This document shows positions 43,088-54,300 of a stretch of DNA of 64,000 nucleotides, in pieces. Each line of letters opens with the position of its first letter. Positions within the stretch are counted from its first letter, which is position 1. This DNA is from Breviolum minutum Mf 1.05b.01 (Eukaryota > Sar > Dinophyceae > Suessiales > Symbiodiniaceae). The position numbers were made by a program, and so were the translations under genes. The notes under the pieces were generated by a model. It saw nothing but the letters and a program-made list of their open reading frames with translations. It did not search any database and had not been told where the DNA came from. The DNA lies in contig DF241072.1 of assembly GCA_000507305.1 (NCBI GenBank), positions 1 through 64,000 on the forward strand, read 5' to 3'.

Positions 43088-43134
43088 ACTATTTAAAGAG
43101 TAGATTTGGGAAAGTTTTCATAAATAAATATCTA
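43088..43134 (+). promoter_or_regulatory. Promoter region of the 109-aa gene
   Basis: CTATTTAAAGAG at 43,089-43,100 resembles the core of block A, and TCTA is at 43,131-43,134, 18 nt before the ATG. Both signals are present, as at the polymerase gene. Confidence 0.45.
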
Positions 43135-43151
43135 AATAAATATATATAAAG

Positions 43152-43481
43152 ATGTCTGATACTCCTGATGAAAGGATGACTGAACTCTCCAAAAAGATAG
43201 GGATTTGTAATAAGAATGTCAAAGCAATGATGGAAATGGTCAAGACACTCACTGAAAAAATTGAGAAACCTGTTGAAAAAACATCCGAGCAGAGAGAGAG
43301 GATAGATAAGATATTTGAGGCTCGTTCAGTCGGACGTCCGAGAGGATCGTACGAGGAAAAACGAAAACAGTATCACAAGTTATTATTACAAGGTAAAATC
43401 AAAGAACCCAAGCAACAAACATTAGAGTATTACAAGATTTTCAGGGATATGTCCAATAAGACTTACATTTTATTAGACTAA
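43152..43481 (+). CDS. Coiled-coil protein with AT-hook-like motif
   Basis: 109 aa. The N-terminal half is a helix with heptad character (MTELSKKIGICNKNVKAMME, VKTLTEKIEKPVEKTSEQRE). It is followed by ARSVGRPRGSYEEKRKQYHK, which contains GRPRG, the AT-hook core. Probably binds AT-rich viral DNA, maybe with dimerisation. It is the rightmost viral gene and ends about 85 nt before the terminal repeat. Confidence 0.72.
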   Translation: MSDTPDERMTELSKKIGICNKNVKAMMEMVKTLTEKIEKPVEKTSEQRERIDKIFEARSVGRPRGSYEEKRKQYHKLLLQGKIKEPKQQTLEYYKIFRDMSNKTYILLD

Positions 43482-43498
43482 ATTATTTCTAAATAATT
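43481..43498. terminator. Short hairpin after the last viral gene
   Basis: 8-bp arms AATTATTT / AAATAATT with a 2-nt loop, starting at the stop codon of the 109-aa gene. Confidence 0.4.
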
Positions 43499-43565
43499 GT
43501 AATAATGGGTAAAACATTATTAGAGTTATTTATTTGATGTGCTTTGCCATAGACACATTCTAAAA

Positions 43566-43577
43566 AGAGGCGCAACT
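43566..43577 (-). repeat. PLV right terminal inverted repeat
   Basis: AGAGGCGCAACT, complementary to the left end at 23804-23815. The bases outside the two ends (ATATAT left, TTAGAT right) do not form an evident target duplication. Confidence 0.7.
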
Positions 43578-43847
43578 TTAGATGTATATGTTTATATGTA
43601 TATATGAATGGAAAAGGGTGAGAGGTTTGCCCTTCCATGTTCATGAACTTTTGGCAGAATGAGCCATGTGAAACCTGTATCACTTCGCGGATTTTTCTCG
43701 GTCGCGCGACACTAACTACTAAACCAAGCATTGAAGAATTAGCCGCAACTTTCACTTTTTCTCATCATCCAACAAGCAACATCCAGCTTTGACTTCACAC
43801 TTCTAACCTTCTTGAAGGCTTCGCAACTGAGCCCCCTCTTTCTTGCC

Positions 43848-45240
43848 ATGGCAGATGCCCCGGTCTTTCGGTGGGTGAAGGTGAAAAGCGGAAATGCGAT
43901 CAGGATTTTCGCCAATGAGTTGAGCCATCCAAAGGACGCATTCAACCTGCTGAAAATGGTGAAGTCCATGACCAAGCTGGAGATAGTTCCCATTGACAAG
44001 CTGTCGCTTTTTGAGAATGAGGAGAATCAAGTGGCGGTTCCTGCTGATTGTCCAATGGATCAAATCAGTGGTGGGAAGGAGTTCTCTACGCTCCTCTATG
44101 TGTCGTATCCTGACGCATGTTCAGATGCATCATCATCAGCGCAGGTGCGGGTTCAGAAAAAGTGATTGTTTCAGTGTGGTGTTCTTGGGGGGACATTGTT
44201 TAGAAACAATTTTGGGCGGAGACCGTGAAACCATGCCAATTGCTTAAGAACAACGAACCTCATTGCTTTGGCAGGCCGTTCCTTCTGACATGGTGAAGAT
44301 GGTGCAAGAGAAGATGGAGAAGATTGAGGAGAAGATGGAGAGGGTGGTGCAGGGGCAAGAGGAAATGAGACAGGGGCAAGAGGAAATGAGACAGGGGCAA
44401 GAGGAAATGAGAATAGAGCAACAGAAAATCAGAATAGGGCAAGAAAAAATGGAGATGGTGGTGCCACCGCTTTCCCAACAAGCCTTTGAACTTTTTCCTG
44501 CATCATCAACTTCATGGGATGCTGAGTGGCATAGGACAGTCTGTCGCCATTATGGTTTGCATGGATGCATTATACTTAGTCAGATTTTCCCAGAAACGCA
44601 CAAATGGTTCTGCAACGAGTTCCCAAAAAGTTATTTTGACTTCTGTGTGTCTGAGCACATCTACCACAAGAAGCAAGCTCGAAGTGCTAAAACTCTTGGT
44701 ATTGAAATCGCAGACCCACGCAATGGCCTCCCTTTGCTGAAACACTTTGAGGTTCTATATCAAGATGGGGATATGACCCTTCTTCCATGCCCTGAAGAAA
44801 ATCCTTTGGCGCAAGAGCCGAGCACCATTCGAGTTCAAATTCATATAGCGGATGATTTCCACAATACTTTTTTGCAGTGGGTCTCTGCGAAGAACGAAGT
44901 CACGAAAAAACCGGAGAAAAAAAGGTGTGTTCATAGTGTCGAGCCTGTGCGAGGCAAAAGGGGAACAATCACATATCCAGAGAAATTTATTAAGTTGGGA
45001 GAGCTACACCAAAAGGTCATCAAGATTTGTCCTCAGCCCTTCATGCGAAGCCTCTACATGCAGGCCAGAATGGCTCACAAGCAGCATCCAGACTTGCCAG
45101 ATCCTGACACTATGCTGGACGTGTTCAAGAGCCAGTGTCCAGATAGGATGGACTACGTGCGACGGTGCTTTGGCATTGGTGGTCAAATTGTAGCAGATGC
45201 AATTGTCGAAGAGCCGATTGAGTGGGATGAAGATAAGTGA
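43848..45240 (+). CDS. Two-exon host gene, Crinkler-like with HNH-like C-terminus
   Basis: Exon 1 43848-44144 and exon 2 44275-45240, with a GT-AG intron in phase, give about 420 aa. Exon 1 (VFRWVKVKSGNAIRIFANEL, DKLSLFENEENQVAVPADC, STLLYVSYPD) looks like a small ubiquitin-fold header as in Crinkler proteins. Exon 2 starts with a helix and heptad repeats (QGQEEMRQGQEEMR). It then has CRHYGLHGCIILSQIFPE and DPRNGLPLLKHFEVLYQDGD, which recalls the HNH module found in Crinkler C-termini, but the usual AHI.P histidine is replaced (LSQIFPE), so it may be catalytically dead. This is from memory of motifs, not a search. It lies between the virus and the right MITE-like copy. Confidence 0.6.
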
Positions 45241-45322
45241 AAAAAGCGCCTTCAGAATTTCTGCTGAATGTGGCGGGTTTTCGTGAAAGTGGTTGGTGGT
45301 TCGCGATTTTCTATCTACCTAA

Positions 45323-45542
45323 CCTTGCCCATCTTCCCAGCATATGTTCTACCCCCTAAATCCATACTATGAAGCCACCATATTTGAAAAACCCCCTAAT
45401 TGGTTGCTTGTTGAAAAGATGTTTTTTGGGGAAAAATGATTGTTGAAAATTTCATAGGGTGGGGGCTATGGTTTTTTGATTGTTGAATTGGTTGGTGGCT
45501 TCATATACTGTTGGGGGCTGTGGAGCTGGAAGATGGGCAAGG
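45323..45542 (-). mobile_element. MITE-like element, right copy (220 bp, inverted)
   Basis: Same 220-bp length and ends (CCTTGCCCATCTTCC ... GCTGGAAGATGGGCAAGG) as the element at 23563-23782 but in opposite orientation. The inner sequence is very similar with a few substitutions and indels. TACCTAA precedes it and ACCTAA occurs 5 nt after it, a possible target duplication. Confidence 0.85.
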
Positions 45543-47344
45543 CCATACCTAACTGCAAGACCATTTTTTTTTCTACTTGACACCAGCACCTCGATGTGAC
45601 ATGATGCGAAAGTGCATTTTTTGCAGTCCAGTCGAAAATCACGGTAAGTTTCTTCAAAATGTTGACATCATATTGCGGGCACGTATCATCATGGCCGTCT
45701 CCACTACCTCCACCAGAACTATCCCGAAGGAATACGGGTGTAATAAGGGGCGGGTCATGAAAATCCCAATCCCATAATAAGCCAGAACCATTGACTGGTG
45801 ATGAAGATATCACAAGTAACAATCAAAGGTGCGCATGGCCAGGCACCTGCCTACTTGACATCACCCTTGAGTGGTGCTGGCACACAGGACTGATTCCGTG
45901 AACACAAACAACTGCACAGCTGAATATTTGCCATCCCCACACAGCAGCACCGAGTGAAACAAGTGAAACTGATACATCTTGAAATAGGTGGGAAGAGGTT
46001 AGATAATCCAGCAGACTTTCAAGTGCTGCATGTTCTCAGGAGAGGAAAGAGACTCAACTAAGCACCTGTGGAATGGACAGGTGCTGCGATCGAGCGGAAC
46101 TGTTGCACGATTTTTTATGACAAATAAGTGCTCCAGGTACAGATCTGTCACCATTAATTAGATCCAGTTTCAACTCCTGGTATGGAAGATTGAAACTGGA
46201 CTCAGAGAAGTTGGTGTGTATTTTCAACTTCAAAAGTCAAAGGGACCCTCTCCTTGCTGAACAGCAAATTAAAGCAAACTGTTTGAGTAGATACCCTTCA
46301 GGGAACTAACATATCCCATCAAAAATCACTTTTGAAGATGATTTTCCTTTTCCCATGGTGGGATATGTTAATTCCCTGGAGGGTAGCTTTCTGTTCAACT
46401 GGTCCCCAATCCACTACTTGTCTAGTGGCCATCATCAGCTCGGATTGAGCTTTGAGCAGGCAGACTTCCTCCGAAGTGTTCCTTGGTTGCTTTGGAGTTG
46501 GAGCAAATGTCCCAAGCTCCGAAAAGAAGGTGATACCAGTCCTACCTGAAGCAGATTATGACAGAGTGGTTCCATTGGCAGATTATTGTTGACAGATCCT
46601 GTGAATAAAAATTGCATGTAAGAACTGTAAGCTGTGGACTGTAGCAGTCTTGGAGCTTTCCAAGGAGACGAGGACAGTTTGCCATTGATGTACAACTCTT
46701 GGAGTGCGTGCAACGTCACGAAACCTCCAAGGCAGTGGTTCATGGGAAAGTTGGGTTTGGTTCAAGGTCTGTTTTTACTTCCTAAGGTCCTAAAGTCTAA
46801 GTGAAATCACCAAAAAAACCCTGAGAGTGTGTGGACTTTGTGTTTTTTTTGAAGTTTTGGGATTCGGGATGTGATCCTTTTTGGTCAAACATTCCGCTGC
46901 CCTGGAGTTGTAAAGCCTCCAGTGTTCATCGAAGCTGAGGGAAAGTACAAACATCATTGATGCCAATCAGAATCTCTCTCCTTACACGTATATATAGTAT
47001 ATGTGTATATACGTGTATATGTATATGTACATGTACAATTAGTATGATATCATCTTGCTGATCAACTTCTTTGGAAATCTGCTTGGTGATGATTTCTGGG
47101 CAGTTTTACCATGGCAAAGACGCAAGGTCAAAGAATTGCTGAAGCAGAGGGCAGATGAAGCTCAGCTGAACCTGGCACCTCTTGGGAGTCAAAAGAAACA
47201 AGCACCAGGAAGCAAGTTAAGACATGGATTCTTTGTATTTTAATTGGCAGTATACATTTGAATTTGTACAAATTACTGTTCATCAGTATCCATTTTTGTT
47301 TGGGTAATTTAGCAAAAGTCATTTTCGAGGCGATTAATTTGGTG
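45543..47344. other. Host stretch with a fold-back repeat, no gene model
   Basis: Mostly non-coding. A possible exon is near 47,110-47,215 (WQRRKVKELLKQRADEAQLN). No family recognised. Confidence 0.3.
46292..46385. repeat. Fold-back element
   Basis: Arms of 27 bp at 46,292-46,318 and 46,359-46,385 pair with two mismatches around a 40-nt loop. The left arm starts TACCCTTCAGGGAACTAAC. May be a small MITE remnant. Confidence 0.75.
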
Positions 47345-48362
47345 TGAAAAGTCTGCCCCTTCATCTTGAACCAATGACAAGCCCACCGGTGGTACCTGCG
47401 AAATTTTCCACCGGGGTTGAGGTGAATTTCCAGGAGGGAACGCCATATCTACGCACGCCTCTGCACCTTGCAGTACCTTGGCAACTGGTTGTTTTGAAAA
47501 ACATGGGATTCACCATCCAATGGAGGAATTAAATAGGTAATATATTATATATATACACATACAACTATATACACATAATTTTATCTAAAGATAATGTGTA
47601 AGCTTGGCGACCTCTCAATATGGACCTTTCATGACCTCACATGGACCTTTCATGCCCAAAAAGGCCCAAGATTCCTATGTGTTGGGTGTTTACTTTCTGA
47701 TTTTTGTAGGTTTTTGGGCAGCTCGTGGAAGCATTTTTTCAATTTTGGATCTTCCAAGGTGGAAAGTGGTGGAACTGTCGATGAGGTAGGTCACCTCTTG
47801 CAGGTCTGGGGGAAAATGACGAACCGAAGCGTTTCGGGTTTCCTAAAAATGGTGGGTTTCCCCAACAACCATGGGGTGTTCCCACTAAAAATGATGATTT
47901 TGAGGTGTGAAATGGGGGTATCACCATTTAAGGAAACACCCTAATATAGTTGGGGATGACTACAAATTGGAATGTCAAACATGATTCTCCAATTTATGGG
48001 GATGTTGATTGATAATCTATGCAATGCACACAGAAATTCAAAGTTGACATCCGCGTCCTGTTAACTTGTATTTTCAAGCCTCAAATTGCTTAGTTACAGG
48101 AACTTGAATCAGTTTAAGCAGAAGACATGTTTCTGTCACCGATTTTTAAAACTAGGCCTTGGCATCTATGGGCATCGACATCCATCCAACACAACTCTGC
48201 GAGGCCGCAGCCAATGTGAATGCCGTCATGGCACAAGGAAAGACTCCCCTGCACGTGGCCATCCAGCAGTCTGGGATTCCTAGCGAAATGCCAATTGAAT
48301 GCTTGCAAGCCTGTTATCCCTCTACCCGCGCTGCAAACTTGGAAATGAAGGACTCAATCTGA
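47345..48362 (+). CDS. Ankyrin-repeat host gene fragment
   Basis: Two exon-like segments read ankyrin motifs. About 47,345-47,490 gives GVEVNFQEGTPYLRTPLHLA followed by V, and 48,156-48,362 gives AANVNAVMAQGKTPLHVAIQ, continuing to a stop. The second exon follows a TAG acceptor. The x-VN...TPLH.A pattern is the ankyrin helix-turn-helix used for protein contacts. The exons between and before these were not resolved, so ends are approximate. Confidence 0.55.
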
Positions 48363-51300
48363 ACTTCCAACCCTCAATTGAAGTTCTGTGATTCGTGACT
48401 TGGAAAATGGAAGGTGAAACTTTTCCGTAGTTCAGGGGCCCAAAATGGAATGAACCTCTAAGACCCGAAAGATAGAAAAGTGGACATCTCCAGGTGTCCT
48501 TCCACATCGATGCATTCTTTGAACGTCAACCCATGCTGATGTCACGAAACCATCATCTCAGTTGCATCGGAGATGCTCACTGTTGAGGTATCAGAGGATT
48601 CCAACAGTGGCCATCGGAATGCTGTCTCTTGGTGAAGTGGGTGTCATGGTACCAAGCTGACAGGCTGATGGTGCAATTGAACCCTCTTTGAAACTCAGTC
48701 AAACCGCAGGTTACTGTCGCATGGCAAAGGTAGGTGTGAATGTAAGCCGGAATTTGAGAGAGATGGCAGAATCACATAGACGTAGGCTTTTCAGAGCTTT
48801 TCGCTTCAGGATTGTGTATGATAGTGATAGTGTGTGATTGCGTGGTAACCTTCACATGAATGTTTCCTATTTAAGTAGATTTTATTTATATAGCAAAGTT
48901 CTCCACCCTATCTGCCTGTTGACTATGATTGCAAAGTCTAGGGCAAGATTTTAATGCCCAAAGATACTACAGCCTTGTTCCTGTGGGGCCTGAATTCTTC
49001 TCAACAACTGGTTGCTAGAAGAATTTTTCAACTCCGCCTGGACTAACCCATGTCATCACTTCAGTGTGAAAGCTTTTTTTTTCCGGGTACTGAGGCTTTG
49101 TAGCAAGGCCAAGCCTGATGCCAAAGACTCCAGGAGCAACAGTGAAAGAGTAAATCATGGAGTCGTGAAGGGAGTGGAAGAGTCAAAACTCGAGAACTTT
49201 CCGACCTTAAATTTGCGGGCTTTGTTCTTGACCTGCCAAAAGGGAGTGTCTATCACCCAAAGTTTTTGTGACTTTTTCGTGGTGTCTGTTTTTGCGCAGT
49301 AACAAAACACCCATGGATTTGGTGAAGCAAGTCTTCGGGCAGCTGGTGGACTCAAAGCTCCAGAGAGGGTTCCAGGGTTCAGTGATTCCTTCAACCTAAG
49401 TGTCAAAGATGGTGGAAAAAGAGATGGGAAAAGTTCTCAAACAATCATGAAGTTAAGGAAGTCATCCAATCATTGAAGAAGGTTGCCTGTCAATTTTAGT
49501 TTTTTTTGTTTGGAGTCTGAGGTTATCTTCTAGAGGCCCAGATAATCAGCCTCTGCTGTCTGCAGTTGACAGTGCAAAGGTGACGGGGGTTCAAGATCAG
49601 GGGGTTGGCGGGTGGGTAAATCCATCTTACATGATCTGACGTTGCTCATCCCTTTTTTCCTCAACTATGGAGAAGCAAGTCATTTTTTTGGGGGGGAAAC
49701 TGGCGCAATCGACGGAGGCGCGACAGCTGCTATCTTTGGTAATGGACCAGCGAATGGTTGCGTTTCATTTGGAAAACCAGGCGATCTTGTGGCGATTCGG
49801 GGTGAAGGGAACTTCTTGTTAAGGGTAGAAAGGCTGAACAGATTCAGGTTGCATCGCGTCTGGATCCGAATTCTTTGATGCATCCTGAGTTTTTATAGCA
49901 GTACTCGCTCCAAATCTGTACAAAACTGGTCAATCTTGTACCGTCTGATAGTTTTTGAGTAGCACTCCAATTCAAGCAGAGGGCCACTCCAATATCCAGC
50001 TTGCTGGGTAAAGTTCGTGATGTTGTAGGATGCAAAACGGAGTTTCGACAAGTTGTCTGTATGCAGATCTATGTAGGGACCTATGAGATCTTGCAATACC
50101 TCTCCCTCCTCCTTGGCAGTTTCTTTTGTCATCAGGAGGTGCAGAACGTGCATTTTGCCGTTGGGGTGTGCCCAGAGGGTTCAGGGAAGCATGTGATACC
50201 ATGAGATATTTTTGCCCGGAAGTATTGAGCCCTCCTTTCTGGTGTTCAACTTTTTGGGGAGAGTAGTTAGGGTTCCCATGACTTTGTAACTCCTTCTCAG
50301 CAAATCCACACTGCAGTTGGCCAAAAAGCAACGCTGTGCGACTGTGACCAAGGATGTGGAAGGAGATAAGGTGGTCTATGATACTAAATCTGGGGTTGGC
50401 CTGTCTGGGACTTGGTGATGTGATCATCTGACAGATTGCCCAAGGTCATGGGAAACACGTGAAGGGAGAGCATGATGACATTTCTGGGAGTTGGATGTTC
50501 GAATCCATCCTTAAGAAGATGAAAATGCTGCTTATCTCCAATGGATTCGTGCCTATAAAGGATCATGATAGACGAATGTAGTTGAGGTTCTGACCCTTCT
50601 GTCTACGCGATGTTTAACACCCCAGGTGGAAAGATGATTCTTGGGGAAAAGGTGTATATGTTTTTCTGAACTTTGGATGGGCTGCCCGGTTAAGTAATAT
50701 CCCAGCTGCCCATAGGGGCTGAAACACCCTCCCGGAGTGGGGATGTTTCCACAGTTCCACATGTGCAGCTCAAAGGTGGGGTTAGCAGATATGATTCATA
50801 TGACGATCAAACCCCCCCCAATTGGATGACGAGAAACTCGGACATTTGATCTCCAAAACGTCCGACGCAAGTCAGACCAAGGTATAGTGTCAAATCCCAA
50901 CGTCCTCTCTTCTTCAAGCGACTCGGCCGCTTCATATTTTTTTTGTCGGTCAACGGCATGATAGACACGATGTAGCAAAAATTGGAATGGCAAAAAACAC
51001 TGGTGAATGTAGGTGGAGACATTTACTAAACATTTGCACTTTTGAGTTGTTTAGATTTTTGATTTTTTCCATGTAATCACCCAAGAGTGAAACCTTTAGC
51101 AATGTACCGAAAATTCACGAAGAAAAAGCTGGATCCATGAATCTCAAGATCGCCCGCCTTACCATCCTTGACACCTTCACACACAATCGAATACCTAGGA
51201 ACCTGAAGCAAAAGACGTCCTGACATGGTTGAAGCTGCAAGATATGAATGTAGAGATGATTGAGGGTAAAGCGAAACGTTTTTTTTCCCGCAGAGGTGAA

Positions 51301-54300
51301 AAACCCAAGAATGAAACTATTCAGTCCTTAGGAGTTCAAAGGGAAACCATTGGCAAGTGGCAGCTTTTTGGGTTTCTTGCAACTGCGAAAACAATGGATC
51401 CTATTTCTACTGTACTTACCAAAGATTTGAAGCTTCCTTGGAAGAGGTGGAGCGGGGAAGCTGGGAATTTTCGGATGTGATTTTTGGGAGTTTTGGTAGC
51501 TGCAAGATTTCTGAAAACAGATTACGATGTCAGAGGTTTGGTGTACTTACCAAACCTGAATATATCTGAGCTAAACCGGGAAGGGGTTACTTGGAAACTT
51601 GGCAAGTTGAAGTCATGAAGTTTCAAGCTGAGAAGCCCTTCACTTTGTGGTAAAGTTTTCCACCTTGACCCAGCTGCATGATTTCGAACGCCAGGAATGA
51701 GGGTAGTGTGTACAATGTGGCTGTGAATCCTGAGTCCGGAACTGTGGCTGTCGGGCACCTCAAAATCAAGGTTGGCTGCAAATGATGGAGATGTATTGAC
51801 CTTAGTCTTTGCAAAGGTCCGTCAGTTTGTTGTTGGATTCCTTCACTTTTTTTGAAGCCGTTTTTCATAGGAAAAAAATGCAGGGAAGATTTCCTTATCC
51901 AGAAAAATCGGGGAACATGTCCAGTTTGACGAGAAGTTTCACATGGGTTGAAAGCAACACCTAGGTCCCTATAGTTGAATCACCAGCATAATGGTTTTTG
52001 TTTTGATCAACAAAATGAGCAAGCCTTTGGTGCATCAGGTAGGATGAAGCAAGGTTGACTACTTGATAAAATTTGACATCAAGCGGTTGAATGATGACTT
52101 CACTTGTGGAAATGATCACATCTCTAAATACATGTGGATTTCGTGATTCATTTCAATGCTGGGAGTCAGTGATCTTACCTTCGAGTGCAACTAATGACCC
52201 TGAGACAAGTCTGACCAGCAATATTGCCACTAGCCACTGGTCAATTTCTATTCTATACGTTCGTGTAACATCGAGCTGGATTTCTGGCAGATGATCCGAT
52301 CTTTATCATCAAATTGTAGAAGTACATTCTGCAACTAGTCTCAAAATCATCTCATGGACTCACCTCAGGCACCTGGTAATCGTACAGTCGTAGATTCAGA
52401 AACAGCCAAGATCTGCTAAGACCTCACTGCAACATTTCTGTTCCCGAGGCGTGTTTGAGGTTTCAACAGGAGCCACAAGAGAAGGTGGAATCGCCAAGGG
52501 ATGTGGTTGGAGAGGGCTGGAGGACCAGCTGAGCCTGGATAAGCTCTCTTTGAGAATGATCCCCGGGTCTTGTAGAATTGTGATTGTGACATTTTTGGAT
52601 GTCAGCTCTTCTTGTAGTCTTCCTCTTTTGGCTATATATAGTATGAAATTGGGAGGATATCGTATTGTCGTTTAGCCCAGCAACAAGGAGGAAGATAGCT
52701 ATTCATGGGGTAGTTTGGCTGCAGATGCAGTTGCCAGGCATAGGTATGGACAGGATGGAGAGTGTTTGCATTGTATCCACTGGAAGTCCTTTTCGAGTTG
52801 ATCGTAGCAGAAACCAACGAGCAATGATGTTGATTCTTGGAGTCCCCTCCACATTTCTTGAACTTTTCGTTATATTCACAACAAACTTCGAAGTGACTTA
52901 AAAGGTGTAGGAGGTCCGAAGCATTTTTCGAAGGATTCTGTTTCTTTTGTGTCGTTGGCTATAGGCTTTTGTAATCATGTCTGAAATTGGAAATGCATAA
53001 AGGTCATCTCAGGGTGGCAAAAAGGCACAAGTGAATCTGTGGCTTGGGCTTGTCAATGTGGAGTGATTGTCTGGCATGCTTCTTTCCCTCATGATTGAAG
53101 ATCGTAATATGCAACATAATACTGGCTAGAGTGCGAAAAGATAATATATCCATAGTGATCCATTATGTTTTCAATAGTTTGCCACATGGTTTTCTCACCA
53201 TTAAGAATGGGTGCCCAACTTGACAACTTCCACCAGCCGCTACCACGCTGAAAAATCCCAGAGATTTGATCATAAATTGTCGGAGTCTGAGTATCAGGTG
53301 TCCAATCCTATCCGATAACGGAATATATGTCTCCGAAATCGATTCTCAAGCTTGCCCCTTACATGAGGTGACTCCGCAGAGTGTCATTGTGATGGTTATT
53401 TGGCTGGCTTGCCCCAGTGAAAAAAAAATCCAGGATCTCAGTAGGATTGGAACCGCAAGGAGAGTGGAAGATATCAAAAAATTGGTACACTTGGGTGATC
53501 ACATAGCAAGATTTGGATGGTGAAGATGACAGTTGTTAAACAATCAGATGCAAATCAAATGGCACCTCCAAAACGGATCTCAGGGTCTTTTTCCATCTGT
53601 CGAGTTTCTGAGGCCCAATGGTCAGCTACAACATGAAGAACCCTTAAAGCTACGATTACCTCCCACCACAGGCCAGCACGAAAATGGTCAAAACAGCTTG
53701 TATCGGATAATAAGAGTATCTCATATGGAAAAACGCATCTTTTAGTGCAAAACCTCGGTCCATATGATATCTATGTTTGCAGGTGGAACGATACGATTGC
53801 AACGGAAGCAAAACCCTGGAAAACTAAAGCTGATTCTACTTACACTTCAAGCTTTCCAAGTTATATAGTATTTGTAAAAAGCAACTGTTGCGCTAGAGAT
53901 GGAACAGCTATTGCTCTTCCAATGAGGTTATTTGTTGAGCAGCACAGGGACGCTTCTGCCAATGCCACTGGCAGAAATATCCTCACCTCTTTTGATTTTT
54001 GACATTGCCCAGTGTTTGAGAGAGATGCAGAGACAATGCCTGCTTTTGCGCCAGTCCCTGCAGCACAAGACCTACTACCACCCATGGTGTCTTTGCACTG
54101 ATGAAAGAGTTGTCAGTGGAAGTCGGTGTTTTTTTTGTGGTTCTCTGATCAGGTCCCAGGTAATAAGGAATGTACTAGCTTGCAGATAGAGACGCTACTC
54201 TTCATGCAAGAAGCAAGAAGTGCTGCTTCTGGGGTGTGTTCTTTGGATATCTCTTCTTGTTTCTTCTACATCTTGCATGCTTCATGCACTTCATGCTTCT

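Larger units (their letters stand above)
23804..43577. mobile_element. Integrated Polinton-like virus (PLV), about 19.8 kb
   Basis: A sharply bounded AT-rich, intronless, tightly packed block inside intron-bearing host DNA. It holds major and minor capsid proteins, packaging ATPase, RVE integrase and a family-B polymerase-helicase. That combination is known from Polintons/Mavericks and Polinton-like viruses. A matching 12-bp inverted repeat starting with AG marks both ends. No adenovirus-type maturation protease was found, which is common in PLVs but not in classical Polintons. Capsid genes read through without breaks, while three other genes carry frame breaks. It may be a recent, partly decayed provirus, or the breaks may be sequencing errors. 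Confidence 0.93.

Noticed and set aside
23804..43577. Virophage (Lavidaviridae) or classical Polinton assignment
   Set aside because: The capsid stretch and overall gene set resemble PLVs more closely, and no adenovirus-type protease was seen; a capsid tree would be needed to exclude the alternatives.
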